A stretch of 64,000 nt of DNA from Moniliella sp. 'wahieum'. Its lineage: Eukaryota; Basidiomycota; Moniliellomycetes; Moniliellales; Moniliellaceae. Numbering within the stretch: position 1 is the first letter of the stretch; the number at the start of each line of letters is the position of its first letter. Made by a program: the position numbers and the translations under genes. The notes below the pieces were generated by a model that did not search any database, was not told the origin of the DNA, and worked only from the letters and a program-made list of their open reading frames with translations. Below are positions 23,197-34,347 of the stretch, one piece after another. The DNA is taken from the NCBI GenBank assembly GCA_003971905.1, contig RSEE01000009.1:496001-560000 (forward strand), given 5' to 3'.

Positions 23197-23199
23197 CCG

Positions 23200-23375
23200 T
23201 TTTTCCAGCGTGGAAGGGTTGGCCGGGGAACGGTGGCTAAGGTGGCGGCGGTGGAACGGTGGTTACGGTGGCGATGGTGGGCCGTGGAACGGTGACTAAG
23301 GTGGCGACCAAGTACCAAGCTGGGGCGAAGCCTAGGCTGACCGCGGGCCGTAGCCCGGTGGTCTCCTCGTGTCAT
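23200..23375. repeat. GGTGGC minisatellite and GC element
   Basis: Several imperfect GGAACGGTGGCTAAGGTGGC-type units are followed by AGCTGGGGCGAAGCC and GGGCCGTAGCCCGGTGGTC. The same parts occur at 18700-18790, so both dispersed-repeat copies carry the same downstream module. Confidence 0.7.
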
Positions 23376-24191
23376 CAATAAACATCTTTCGTTCTGCATG
23401 ACGTGTCTGAGACTGGAGAAGACTGGAGAAGCGCTTCGCCCTCGTCCAACAGCCTCGTGTGGGGACCCGCGGTCCCGTACATAGGCCAAGGCGCCTTATC
23501 ACCCTTTTCCCCTTATTTGACCTCCGAAGCCTCCTCCACCTGTATACTCAGGCTTGTTTGAACCCCTGTCTCCTCTACTTGTGGCATAAGGCTTAGACCC
23601 ACAACCACCACCACCGAGATTGCATTGCTCTACACATTTCCAGAGGTTCATCACCCAACCCCCTTTGGGTTCCTCCGGTCTTACATCTCGCGCCCTCAAA
23701 ACCGACGTTCGGCTGGGATGCACCTCACACGTCCTGTCAGGAGACGGAGATGGGGGAAAGGGTGCAGATGGATTGCATACATTTATGGACGCAGAGGAGG
23801 TATATGACCTCCTCAGGAAGGGGGCACAGTCGAGAGGTGGACACAGGATCTCCCAACTGATAGGAATCACGCCATAGTGCCCATACGGGCCTAGTGGGCA
23901 AGGGCCCCCTAGCACGGTGTGATTCTGACACGTCCTCATTCCTCCAGCTATTTAGACGCCAACAATGGGTTGTCAGCACGACATCCGAACCTTATCGGTT
24001 TCTGTTCATTGGTTGAAGAGCCATAAGATCAACACTAAGCCTTAGTTGTTAGAGGGTACTGCTAGGGTTCTCCTGCGCGGCCCTCAATGGATCGGTGACG
24101 CTCGCCTAGCCGAGCGGAAGCGTTCCGCTCGCAGGCCGCGCACGCCCTGCTCGCTCCATCTCCCTTCTCTCTCTCCTTTCTCCTTCCCTTC

Positions 24192-24345
24192 AGACGTTGC
24201 TTGAAGACTTGTGGCTCACCACTTTGCCTTCACGCCTTGTCTGAAGGTACGCCTCTGCTTCCTTTCTTGCCCTGTTGCTCCTCACAATGAGACGTTGCTT
24301 GAAGACTTGTGGCTCACCACTTTGCCTTCACGCCTTGTCTGAAGG
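24192..24345 (+). repeat. 98-bp tandem duplication
   Basis: A 56-bp block beginning AGACGTTGCTTGAAGACTTG is present identically at 24192-24247 and 24290-24345, offset 98 bp. Identity over the block implies a recent duplication. Confidence 0.9.
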
Positions 24346-24908
24346 CTGCTTTGCAGCTGATCCATAGGATCGCGAGTGCTCCCAAGTCGCACTCTAGCAT
24401 TAGTTTGGTGGACGAGGAGAGCGACGAGCTCTTTTGTTAATATGTTGTTCATTTTTTCGAATGGCATCACAACTTTTTCCCTGTTCTGTTAGTGGCGTAT
24501 TGTATTCCCTCTTCATTATTGGGGGGATACGACATGTTTTGGGTGCGACCAAAATGCTTGGCATTCCCCTGACAATCCACCCTTTTCTAGAAGAGAACAT
24601 TCCAGCAGAGACGCGCCCTATCTCTATGAATACTCTCTTTGCAGTATACAGAGGCTATAATAATAGTAAAGACGTCCCCCTGAAAAGGCAGCATGGTCTC
24701 TACCGTAGAAGGGGTTTAAGGTTTAATTCGTGGGTCTGAGGAGCACACAGGTGGTGCCGGTGACGAACTACGCCCGAGTGGTGTAACAGGGAGAGGCACC
24801 TAGAGCAAATGCAAAGGCAACCAGAGTAATCTGAGAAGAGTCAAGAGAGAGGATATGGAGTCGGATAGAGTAGAAGTCTGTGTCATGGGGGGGGGGGCGA
24901 GGTGGGAC

Positions 24909-24963
24909 ACACACCCCTGTGGTTTAAGCCACCCCTGTAGTTTAAGCCACACCTGTAGTTTAA
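24909..24963 (+). repeat. three copies of CCTGTAGTTTAAG-type unit
   Basis: CCACACCTGTAGTTTAAG-like 18-bp units occur three times in tandem with single-base differences. No function is seen. Confidence 0.75.
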
Positions 24964-26384
24964 GGGTACAAACCCTTGGGCGGCCAATCGGAGCCACGTA
25001 CGGTATGTTCAGCCTCAGACACTGTGGTCGAACCGAACGGGTGTAGGCAAGGCAGAGACCTTCTAGTTTGGGTGGCTTCCTGCAAAGACCACACAGAGAC
25101 CCTCCGAGGTAGGAGCAGCATACGTAGGTCGTCAGACCCGTTGAAGGGTCTAGGAACAGGCCCCGGGACAATGTGGTTTACCTGGGGCGTTACCACACTC
25201 GATGCGCTGTAATAATAAGCAGAATCAAACGCAGTCCTAACGAAGAGCAAGCGCAGCGCTACTGAGAGTAGTCGCGGCTTGCAGTGTAACCGACGTGAGC
25301 CACTAATTCGTATTGAGGATGGTAGAAGGTGGAAGGGCGAGAGAGGAGAATATAGAAGGTTGGAACAGGGTCAGGGTGCTCGATAAGGACCACAGCTACC
25401 AAGCCTGAGACAGAGCTACATATATACAGAAGTGAAGTTCCTCATGACAGGTATAAACAGAATGTGAGGAACTTTCCAGAGAGGTAAAAACTAATACGCA
25501 GCCCGTACTGTCAAAGGTGCTGACACTGCGTATTCGGGCGCAGAAGCAAAAAGAAAGGGTTCTGCCAAAAAGACTGGGCGCGATGGGCACAAGGCATCGT
25601 ACCGATGAGCCCATGCGGCCATGGCGGGCCACGTAGGGTATAGTTTTCGGTATTACACTTCTGAAGAAAACACCCGACGGATGGGACCCAACAGGCGCTG
25701 ATGAACCCATTTTTCCTGCCTTGCATCCGTAGCCTCTGTTAGAAGGTAACGAATAGCTTCCGTCCGAGTATACAAGTGAAATCACCATGGAGAGGAGCTG
25801 CGTTTTCCTAATGATTCTTCCAAACCATCAACTCCAACCCCTCCTACTAAGTATAAACCCCTGCTAGAAAACGGCAACATGAAATTCTCTTGGCTCTTGA
25901 TCTCGTCGGCCACAGGTCACACACCCCAGGATGAGAGCACAAGAAAATCATATTATGACATCTCATATGCTGGGGGTGAATCTCCCATACGAGCTTCTTA
26001 AGGGAGAGAGAGAGTTGAAAGCAATCCCTTTTTACGCATGACACAGCTATATGTGTGGAGCTATAGTGTGAGCAAAAGTAATACCTTTGTCGTCTCTGCC
26101 TCTACACTGTCCCTCATAAAATGCATACAATAGTAGCGAGAAGCGCACAAGAAGGCAACAGAGACACACGGGTAGAAGTAGCACAGAGAAAGGGGTATAC
26201 AGGGGATGCGGAGCCCACAGTCATTATTGTCGTGCGAATTGAAGAGACCCGCCTTGGGAGTGAAAGCACGAGAGATGTACAGTTCGCCAGGGCAGTCGAA
26301 AGAAGCTCTCTTGAAATGGGACAATGCCTTATCAGCATCCAGGCCGGTGGACTTGGGTACCGTGGAGAGCGGCCAGATTGCCGA

Positions 26385-26648
26385 TCAAGTGACCACAAGG
26401 GAGAGGCTGTGGATGCTTGGGTCGTTCCAGCGCCCGGCACAAGCACACCTGCGGATTGGCAGCAGTGCGTGTGGGGAAGGAGTGGCGGGGGTTGTGTCCC
26501 GTAGAGGGGCGGGCCAAGGCGCATCCCAGCTAGAAGGGTCCGAGGCGAGATTGTGTGCAGGGGTCGGGTCGGTACGGTACCACGCCACCGCCGCCCCAAC
26601 GCCAGTAAGCGGGAGAAGGAGCTTACGCGCGCCAAAGGAGCTGGCCAT
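26385..26648 (-). other. possible first exon of a mitochondrial protein
   Basis: ATG at 26648 opens MASSFGARKLLLPLTGVGAA, then VAWYRTDPTPAHNLASDPSS and WDAPWPAP. An N-terminus with one short hydrophobic helix like this is common in inner-membrane or FAD-dependent mitochondrial proteins. No downstream domain follows in any frame, so it could be a truncated gene or chance. Confidence 0.2.
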
Positions 26649-26942
26649 GGTGAGTGGAGGAGGCAATGGGGAGACAAGGAGGCTGTAGTGGGAGGGGGAG
26701 ACATGACAGGAGAGGGTGATATTGGTCTCCCCGCCACCGCCATGGATAGCGCGCTTACGGTAACTGGGGGTAGAGGCGGGACAGGTGGGGTTAACCAGTC
26801 ACGTCATTGTCATTCGCCAGCCACGCTGCGACCAGCCACGCTGCGACTGGCTACCACACACAGGGGTGGCGAACATGCATTACAGGTTACCGGTTGCAGG
26901 CCACAGGCTGAGGCTTCCTCGGGCTTCATGGCATGAGCGGTC

Positions 26943-27182
26943 GCTGACCGCTGACCGCTGACCGGGATGGACCGATGGTGCGATTGCCATTAGATAAGCG
27001 CGCAATAAGCGCGGTACGGAATGTGGGCGCGTGGGCGCCATGTGGGCGCTCGCTGAGCAACTCCAGCAGAGGGTTAGTGTATGCGCGCATATTTCGATTT
27101 TGGCTGTCAGTATGTTAACTCGCACTGGAGCCAGACCTCGGCCGGCCTGAGGGGCCTGAGGTAAGGGTTACCGGTTACCGGT
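26943..27182. repeat. GACCGCT triplet and ACCGGTT doublet
   Basis: Three tandem GCTGACC units (26943-26964), and ACCGGT at 27170 and 27177. The second is of the palindromic-heptamer class; the first has the 7-bp period but is not self-complementary. Confidence 0.75.
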
Positions 27183-27324
27183 TACCAGTTATGAGTCTGA
27201 TGCCTGACCGGTGACCGGGCTGACCTTTTGGCGACACCATTTCCACTACAAGCACAAAGCAAGCATCACACGCTTGAGCCGAATATGTACAACTGACTTG
27301 GGCTTGCATTTTTGCGTTCATCAG

Positions 27325-27420
27325 GGTCGATTAGCTCAGTTGGTCAGAGCGTGGTACTAATACATCCTCTCCGGAGTGTTGGTGATGCCAAGGTCATGAG
27401 TTCAAGCCTCATATTGACCA
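27325..27420 (+). tRNA. tRNA-Ile (AAU) with 22-nt intron
   Basis: The acceptor stem GGTCGAT pairs with ATTGACC (one G-T pair), then discriminator A. The D arm contains TAGCTCAGTTGG (A box). The anticodon stem TGGTA pairs with TGCCA, with the loop starting CTAATA, so the anticodon is AAT at 27359-27361. An intron at 27363-27384 sits one base after the anticodon, the canonical position for tRNA endonuclease. The T arm is GGTCATGAGTTCAAGCCTC (B box). A T6 run follows directly. Confidence 0.93.
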
Positions 27421-27421
27421 G

Positions 27422-27427
27422 TTTTTT
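27422..27427 (+). terminator. Pol III terminator of tRNA-Ile
   Basis: TTTTTT begins one base after the discriminator of the tRNA; the standard RNA polymerase III stop signal. Confidence 0.85.
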
Positions 27428-28053
27428 GCCTCTCTTAATATAGAACCCCTGCAGCTTTGCAGTAGACGAATTTTATGACTGCATCTTCTTGATTCCTTGT
27501 CTGCATAACCGTCCTGTTGTCTACCCGTAAGAAGTCCAAAGTCCATCGACTTCAGTGACACGAGGCCCAGCACATGTGGCGTATCGCGGGACAATGATCC
27601 GGCTTCCGGTGCTAACACTGGCTTCTGGCTTCCGAGCCTCACCACTCCACACAGGTCTATAGCTCTCCTTGGATCGGAATACCATTTCCATCGCCTACAA
27701 CCAATACTGCTCGCAAGACCTGTGACACTTCCGGCTTAAAGCTGAGGAGGGTTCTTCAGATGATTATTTTAGGGATCACCTCCTGAAGAGTGCTTTCAGA
27801 CGCTTCATCTTTGGAAGGTTTGCAACACAAATAGTCTAGTATGAGATCTGAGATTCATCAGGCATTGGTAAAGAGACGTGGGGCGCGAGTACATGTGCGC
27901 CGGAATAACGGGAATACAAATGATACAGCACAGCAGTATCAAGTCACTGAAGGGGAACAAGATTAGGGACGGGGACCAGAAAGAAGCTTGGAAGAGACGG
28001 GTAGTGGTGGTAGCCTGTGGGGTCTCTGACCTCCTCCATGTTGACGTGGCGCA
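27428..28053. other. spacer downstream of tRNA
   Basis: About 630 bp with no repeat or ORF I would support. The right end must hold the 3' UTR of the thioredoxin-like gene. Confidence 0.5.
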
Positions 28054-28593
28054 TTAGTCCGAATTCGCATTGTCGCCCGATGCTTTACGGCGGCGATAAT
28101 CTTCGGCGTACCCAAAGATCCATGCCTTTAGGATGGAGAACTTGCGGCTTCCCGAATACTCGGTAACAAGTTTCCCATCCTCATAAAGGTGCATCGTGGG
28201 GTATCCAGGCACTTTTTCTTGGTCGCATACATCGCCTTGGGCTGTACAGTCAACCCGAGCCATGTAGAAGGCGCTCGAGTCTTCCAGGTGGGCACTGATC
28301 TCGCTCAAGTCTTTCCATGTCGGCATGAAGCGTTTGCAGTCTGCACACAAAGAGAGTGTTAGAAAGAGGGCGCGCTCGCTAAAAAGGACAAACGTACGAG
28401 GACAAAAGGGACTGTAGAACTCAACAAACCACATCCCGTGCGCTGTTTTGCTGGCAAAATCGGCACCCGTCAAGGAGCGCAGACCTGCCTCATCACTCGC
28501 AACAGGGGCAGGGGCTGGTGCTGGGGCAGGGGCCGAGGAAACCAGAAGGGCACTGGCCAGCGTGGCGGCCACAGCGAGGATAGGGAAGCGCAT
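28054..28593 (-). CDS. small secretory-pathway thioredoxin-like (PDI-type) protein
   Basis: About 160 residues after splicing. The ATG at 28593 opens MRFPILAVAATLASALLVSS, a signal peptide, followed by an Ala-Pro repeat. A single thioredoxin fold follows: WFVEFYSPFC, then KRFMPTWKDL, VDCTAQGDVCDQEKVPGYPT and MHLYEDGKLVTEYSGSR. A 57-nt intron (28341-28397) lies inside the active-site motif, and joining the exons gives FCPHCKRF, a CPHC redox centre. The cis-proline is present in VPGYPT. Only one thioredoxin domain and no KDEL/HDEL end (tail ASGDNANSD) are seen, so it is shorter than classical PDI. It likely acts as an oxidoreductase in the ER or outside the cell. No frameshift. Confidence 0.9.
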   Translation of the reverse strand: MRFPILAVAATLASALLVSSAPAPAPAPAPVASDEAGLRSLTGADFASKTAHGMWFVEFYSPFCPRTFVLFSERALFLTLSLCADCKRFMPTWKDLSEISAHLEDSSAFYMARVDCTAQGDVCDQEKVPGYPTMHLYEDGKLVTEYSGSRKFSILKAWIFGYAEDYRRRKASGDNANSD

Positions 28594-29261
28594 GCTGGTG
28601 GTGGCAACAGCTAGTTGTGTGGGCAGGTGGCTCAAGGAGTGAACAGTAGAGGGCGCATTGTGTCTGGCTCGTTGCGCCTTGTACACGCCACATGGGCAGA
28701 GCGGCGCGGCGGAACAAGGCGGAATTGGTGTTAGGTCTCCGAGATCTGACCTGGTCTGACCGGTGACCAGGTAGGTGTTCGATGATCGATGATCGATGAT
28801 CGATTATCACCGATTGAGCTTGAAGCCGTTAAATCAACAAGGGGGGAAACGGGGCTCGCCTCAACGTCCTCAACGTGAACAGTCACTCTAAAAACTGCAT
28901 GTAACGCGAGGGTAGATACGGATGAACTTGGTCGACATGTGCATGATGAAATCGATGAAGTAGGATCAACTTGATCCCTCTCTCCAACGAGGCTCTTCAG
29001 GCCTTTTCCAGTGGGAGAGGGACAAATCGGTGCGGCATTAGTATATTCTTTCTTTTCACAACGCACAGCATTGCCCGGCAGAATGGCTCTCGCTCTCACA
29101 CTGGTTAAAGTAAAAGCGTTTAGCTTGTTGGTATATATCGACTAAAGTATAATACTTGCATTTTTTACAGCTACATACCTGGAAGATAGGATGGCAAAAT
29201 CCATGTAATAGCGTATGGAGTGGTGTTTACAGGTCGTTAAAAAGCATGAAGGGGGAAGTGT
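28594..29261. other. spacer with ATCGATG array
   Basis: Promoter side of the thioredoxin-like gene and 3' side of the alcohol dehydrogenase. It carries the ATCGATG heptamers at 28785-28804. No gene was seen. Confidence 0.5.
28785..28804. repeat. ATCGATG heptamer array
   Basis: ATCGAT at 28785, 28792 and 28799, exactly seven apart. Confidence 0.88.
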
Positions 29262-30411
29262 TTATTTGTCAACATCCAGGACAATACGGCCGGCAAGCTT
29301 GCCCTCGTGCATCTCAGCGTAGACCTCGTTGAGCTGAGACGACCACGGGTGTGGTAGATGACACGAACTTTGCCGCGCTCAGCCAGACGGAGAGCCTCGA
29401 TGGCATCCTCACGGTTGCCCACAATGGAGCCCACAATGCGCTTGGCAGTGACCGTGGTGTCGAAGACGTCCGCCTTGATGAATGTACCGGGAGGCATGCC
29501 GACAGCGACAAGGGTCCCGCGCGGGCGGAGGTAGGAGAGACCTTGGGTGTAGGCGGCCTCGGATGCGGCGGCGACGACGGCTGCGTGGGCACCCGACCAC
29601 CAGTGATGGCCTTAACCTCCGCGACAATGTCTTTCGACTCGCGGAAATCGATCCAGGCGTCGGCACCAAGTTGCTTAACTAGCGCCTTCTTCTCGGCACC
29701 GGTGTCGATACCAATGACCCGGAAGCCCATCGCTGCGGCGTATTGGACGCCCAGATGGCCCAGTCCTCCCCAGCACACCAGGAAGCACAACCCAGTCGCC
29801 GACGTTCAGGCCAGCCTCGAGGAGGGCACGGTAGATTGTCACACCGGCACAGAGGATGGGGGCAGCGTCGATGAGAGGCAGGGCGTCGGGGATCGGTGTC
29901 ACGTACTTGGCGGGGGCGACAACATACTGTTGGAAGGTGCCATCAACAGTGTACCCGGAGTTCTCGAGGTGAATGCAGTTGGGCTCAAAGCCCACACGGC
30001 AGTATTCGCAGTTCAGGCAAGCAGACGCAACCCATTTGATACCCACACGGGCACCCTTCTGGGTCCATTCGTCGGAACCAGTGCCGAGCTTGACGACGAC
30101 ACCGGCGCCTTCGTGGCCGCCAACAAGAGTTGGCCCGTGGCCTGGAGCTTTGTGGGCAAAGGCCAGTCACCGAGCATCGCATGCAAGTCGCTTTAATCAT
30201 TGAGTCAGCATCGGAAAGAGAGTGCTGAGAAGACAGAAACATACGTGTGGCAGACACCGGTGTAGGTTACACGAACCAGGACCTCACCGGGCTTGAGCTC
30301 AACTTTGCTGGGGTCGTAAGTGACGAATTTGACGGGGCCGCCCACCTTGTCGAAGACGGCCTTGGTGGCCTGCGTTGGCAACTCGAGCTGCTGTTCACGG
30401 GGGTCGGACAT
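29262..30411 (-). CDS. zinc-containing alcohol dehydrogenase
   Basis: Medium-chain dehydrogenase interconverting alcohols and aldehydes with NAD(H). Exons are 30411-30245 and 30190-29262; the 54-nt intron falls in ...YTGVCHT-DLHAM, the catalytic-zinc region. Key residues: Cys in GVCHT, GHEGAG, and the structural-zinc cluster [15 protein letters not shown]. The nucleotide fold [16 protein letters not shown] and the end GRIVLDVDK follow. These blocks match fungal Adh1-type tetrameric enzymes. Frameshifts occur near 29785 (before the GGLG motif), near 29590 and near 29345; each is a single-base slip. No mitochondrial presequence is visible, so it is probably cytosolic. A TATAAAA box lies about 70 nt upstream. 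Confidence 0.94.
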
Positions 30412-30478
30412 GTTGATGTTGCTAGAAGTAACTGAAGACTTTGGTGAGAGGAGCCTGGGAAGGCTGTGAGGAAGGAGG

Positions 30479-30485
30479 TTTTATA
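30479..30485 (-). promoter_or_regulatory. TATA box of alcohol dehydrogenase
   Basis: TATAAAA on the minus strand, about 70 nt before the ADH start codon, which suits a strongly expressed gene. Confidence 0.55.
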
Positions 30486-31247
30486 CCCCCACACCATAGG
30501 ATACATCAGAAGAAATGTGTTGCATACATGCTATGGCACACGACCAAACTCGGAAGGGAGATCCAAACGGATGCGACACGAATTCTTAGCGCACCACGGC
30601 AATGTGAATTGCAAGGGAGGGGCAGTGGTGGTGTAGTGGGGTCAGTTGGGCCTTAGGGCGGTTATGAACCTTGGGCCCAGCAACAAACTAATGGTTGTGC
30701 GCCCGCTGAGCGGCCGTGCACCAACTGTAGTGTGGCCTGGTGTGGCACAACTGTGACCTGATGGAGCGGGATGTGGTTTGGAGAACGCGGGCGTGCGAAC
30801 GTGCGAGAGAACCCTGGCGATGCTGAGGGTTGCTCAGCAACAGATCCCATCTCGCATGATGTGCATCGTAAATCGGAGCTCGCGCCTGACGCCGACCCCG
30901 CCAAAAGTGGGATGGTCTATACAGCGGTGGCGATCGTTCGCACTGTCAAACGATGAACGATGGGGCACACACTGACAACGTGCGTGGGTGACATGTGACA
31001 TGGCCAGAGCCGAGTTTGAAAGCAGCATTGCTCGGCTTCAAATGTGAAACTTGCAGTGCGGTGATAGTGAGACACAACTACTGTCCTGTGTGGCTGTCCA
31101 CAAATGGGTGGTGACCGTCACACCGCCCCTAGGTCTGAAATCTGTGAGGCCTCCGGGTGAGCTGGCAAGGCCTCAGCCTGAGCTGCAGTGATCTCATCAG
31201 GGGCACAAACGTCAAGCGCCCAACAAGCGCACAGCCTGACTCACTTC

Positions 31248-31260
31248 AAGCTTCAAGCTT
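31248..31260. repeat. AAGCTTC heptamers
   Basis: AAGCTT at 31248 and 31255, spacer C, flanked by partial units CTTCAAG on each side. Confidence 0.85.
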
Positions 31261-31455
31261 CAAGCAGGCAGGAGAACTACCTACTGAAAACTATAAGCAC
31301 AAAAGGTGTTACGCATAATGCCCCCGATCGAGACGGTCCACTACGCCCATAGAACAAAACAAATTCATCAGTCTCATCATATGGACCACATGCTGGATTA
31401 CATACTTTAGCATATTGGTAGGTCAATGCCGCCTCGAAGACCTTGGAGTGGCCTG

Positions 31456-31475
31456 AAGCTTGAAGCTTGAAGCTT
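31456..31475. repeat. AAGCTTG heptamers
   Basis: AAGCTT at 31456, 31463 and 31470, spacer G. It lies about 200 bp from the AAGCTTC array and is in effect its reverse complement. Confidence 0.88.
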
Positions 31476-32922
31476 TTGAAGAGAGATTGGAGGATTATAT
31501 GTGTGTGATTCTGGATCGATTGAGTTGTGAGAAGCATTGGGCCTATGAGACCTGAGGACAGGTGTACCGCGCAGACTATAAGGAGTGTAGGACCTTTTAT
31601 TAATGTACCCAACGGGACGCGCTGGGTATATGATAAGGCCAAAGGGCTCAGAAAGAGAGGATCAATGATGGATCGATTTTCCAACAAAGAGAGAGAAGAG
31701 CTTGTCATGGGAGAGCACAACATAGGGCAGAGTCGGATACAACAGCCCCAGAGCTGATGTGTAATCAGCTATATGTACAAGGAGGATCGGTGGTGGCAAG
31801 GATGGTGGGCTTCGTCTTAACGCGAAGTACGACCCATTCCTGACAACATTCTCAAGCGCCCCCCCGCACCCCGCCCAGGCTGCTTAACAAGGGCTTTGAG
31901 GAACTCCTTTGCTTTAGTTTCCCTTTTTCCTATCTCCACCCCATCCCATTTGCTGATGAGCGTGTTGAACGTTAACCAAGCGAAGCAGACGAAGCAGCGA
32001 AGCCAGCTAACTATAAGCCCCCTGCCGTACTATCAATGCATCGGATGGCACTTCCTCGTCAGCTATATGTATGATGGCACCGACAAGGGCGTAGCGCACG
32101 TATCCCCAACAGGAAGAAAAAATCTTTCGAGGCGGGGAAACCGAGACCATTATTGAGGCAACTAAGGGGGGATCCAGAGCTTGTGATGGTGGGCTCTCAA
32201 CCGGGCTCTCAGCGGTTTCACCTCGCCTTCCCCGGTGACATCGAGCTTAAAGCTTAAACCATCAACATATGTGGGCGCAATGTATGCAGAGTATAATAGA
32301 GGGCTTCGTCCTGCTCTCGTTTTAACGAGAGTGTATATACAGGAACAGCAGAAAACAGCCCCCACATGGAAAACGATACATATGTGTGGTGGTCACACTA
32401 GTCGCACTTCTTATTGACGAGAGAAAAGCTTTGCGTGTCATGCCGGGGTTAGTTAGCTTTTGTGCTTGCCGGTTGTTGCCATTAGGTACCTCACACACTA
32501 AGAGTTCTGAAGGATCTGAGGCCTCATCGACATCTGAGGCGTGAGGTGGGGCAGAGGTTACAGGGCTAGTTCCCTGTTACTACCATGTTACATGCTACTG
32601 GTTGTTATATGGGTTAGGTTCCTCAGTTGAGGGAGGTCAAGCTGCATATGACACCCAATTCACGCGTCAATTCCGCATGTGGGTGACTGTTCCGCTCAGG
32701 GTCTGGCGTGGGGGCGCTGGTAAACCCCGCGCACGCGCCACCGACGAGTGGGGAGGGAGAGAGGGTTACTCCCACCAGATCGCTCGCCTTCCTCACCCAT
32801 CCCAGCGCGTCACACCCACGTCCTCCTGGTGTTCCTTTTGCCGCCAGCTTGACTGTGTTTAGTGCATTGCTCGCTGACTCCTCCGTCCGTTGCGTTGTGC
32901 CTGTTTCTCTGTCCATCCCACA

Positions 32923-34055
32923 ATGGAAGACGACTTTGACCTGTATGGCGTGAGTGCCTCCCTCTCCTGCAACGCGCTCTTCTCCTTCATCCTCCTTTCT
33001 CCTAAACACCCAGGCAGACAACAGGCAAGACCCTTGACTGACATGCTGCACTCCCTTGCCCCCATAGGAAGATGACTTCTACATCACCCGCCCCCCGTCG
33101 CTGCCGCTGTCGCAAGATCCGCCGCAGGAAGCAGCCCCGCCTGCTGCAACACTGCGCAAGCGGCCGCGGGAGAGCGAGTCCCCCGCCCGCGCCCAAAGTC
33201 CAGAACAACCTCCTGGGGGTGGTTCAATGCACCCAGATCCCATGGTTCATCATCGTACAGGCGAGAACAACGCGGCTACCCTAATGACAACCGCGCTTGG
33301 CAGCCACATTACTACCACTACCGACCCGAACGTGAAGGATGCCCTGACAGTAAGCGAGTTTAACTGGGTATGTCCCCTTGCACCCGTCTTCACGAGAAAG
33401 TAGAACTAACAATTCGCTTCGCAGTGGACTACGGATGAGACATCCGCCAAGCTGCGGCTGAGGCAGGGGTGACCCTATCCCTCCGGAACATCACCTTCTC
33501 TGAGCATAAGGTCAATGGCAAGTCCAAGGGTGCAGTCTACATTGTTACTAGCTCAGTGCAGGATGCCTCGACGTTGGCGCAGTGGTGGACCGAGAATCCG
33601 TACCAAGGGTCAGAAATGGAAGCAGAGTTGTCCTCTTCGGCCCGGGGAATCCGTATGCGGTGCTGCCCAAAGATTCTGCGCGGCATGGAGACGGACGTGG
33701 CCGCGGCCGCGGGCGGGGGAAGGGACTTCCAGTCCCGTGGGAATCGGAACCAAGGAGGTCCGGCACTGCCAATGGGAATGAACGTGCCAATGGCGCCAAT
33801 GATGCAAATGGCGCCAATGGGCATACCCGTTATGCCCATGGTCCCTGCGCCCATGATGAACCCTTCTCTCCCCCGCCTGCCACGCATGGCCCGCCTCCCG
33901 CTCGTCCCAATTTTGCTCCCGCCCCACAGATCGACCGACAAGAGCATGCCAGGGACAATTACCGCTCCGACGTTTCTTTCCATCACCGGGGACGCACCCA
34001 CGGCTCATGGGATGATGGTCGGACAGCGAAGCGTCCGCGTACAGCGAACGAATGA
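32923..34055 (+). CDS. CPSF6/CFIm68-like RNA-binding protein
   Basis: Likely subunit of mRNA 3'-end cleavage factor Im. Exon 1 is 32923-32949 (MEDDFDLYG), intron 118 nt; exon 2 is 33068-33367; the second intron is 33368-33424 (57 nt). The splice joins give [13 protein letters not shown] and SEFNWWTTDE. The block [18 protein letters not shown], with [19 protein letters not shown], is the RRM signature of the CPSF6 family (ribonucleoprotein-1-like KSKG). Downstream it is low complexity: a Met/Pro/Ala-rich frame ([20 protein letters not shown]) and a basic end ([20 protein letters not shown]). Frames slip near 33440, 33640 and twice later, so the exact tail is uncertain. No RS domain as in the animal protein was seen. 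Confidence 0.82.
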
Positions 34056-34347
34056 GCGCGAGGTAAAACCTTGGCAACTTATACCAGGATTGGCAATCTA
34101 TATATCTGCAAGCAACTAAAGATACTTCAGCACAGGTACATTAGGTCGTCAAATTGGCTTTGCTTGGGCGCATTGGCAGCGTCTACACAGGCAAATGCAT
34201 AGCAATGGTGCAAGGTCGTGTGAGAAGTTGGCCGAAGCAAGAATACGGATTTGTGCCTAGGCTGGCCAAAGGCCGTCGAGCTGTGTTGCAGAGGCCACCT
34301 CCAAACGATTATACGCTCTGTGAGGAGTTCTGAGGAGCCAGGGGTGG

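Larger units (their letters stand above)
21436..27324. other. 5.9-kb gene desert with repeats
   Basis: No conserved gene was recognised. It contains heptamer arrays (22452-22668), dispersed-repeat copy 2 with a minisatellite (22950-23375), a 98-bp tandem duplication (24192-24345), a CCTGTAGTTTAAG triplicate (24909-24963), a G10 run (24886-24897), GACCGCT and ACCGGTT repeats (26943-27182), and one possible mitochondrial-protein exon (26385-26648). A 101-codon ORF at 24434-24739 is AT-rich and matches nothing I know. Confidence 0.55.
30486..32922. other. 2.4-kb spacer, repeats only
   Basis: No gene recognised. It contains AAGCTTC heptamers (31248-31260), AAGCTTG heptamers (31456-31475) and GTGACATG text near 30990. 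ORFs around 31277-31723 and 32602-32862 look like chance. Confidence 0.5.

Noticed and set aside
26385-26648. Mitochondrial glycerol-3-phosphate dehydrogenase
   Set aside because: The N-terminus has a similar feel, but the FAD-binding GGGATGAG-type motif is absent in all frames downstream.
26114-26743. 209-codon minus ORF
   Set aside because: Proline- and serine-rich with no motif. A different frame of the same strand has the better (still weak) mitochondrial N-terminus.
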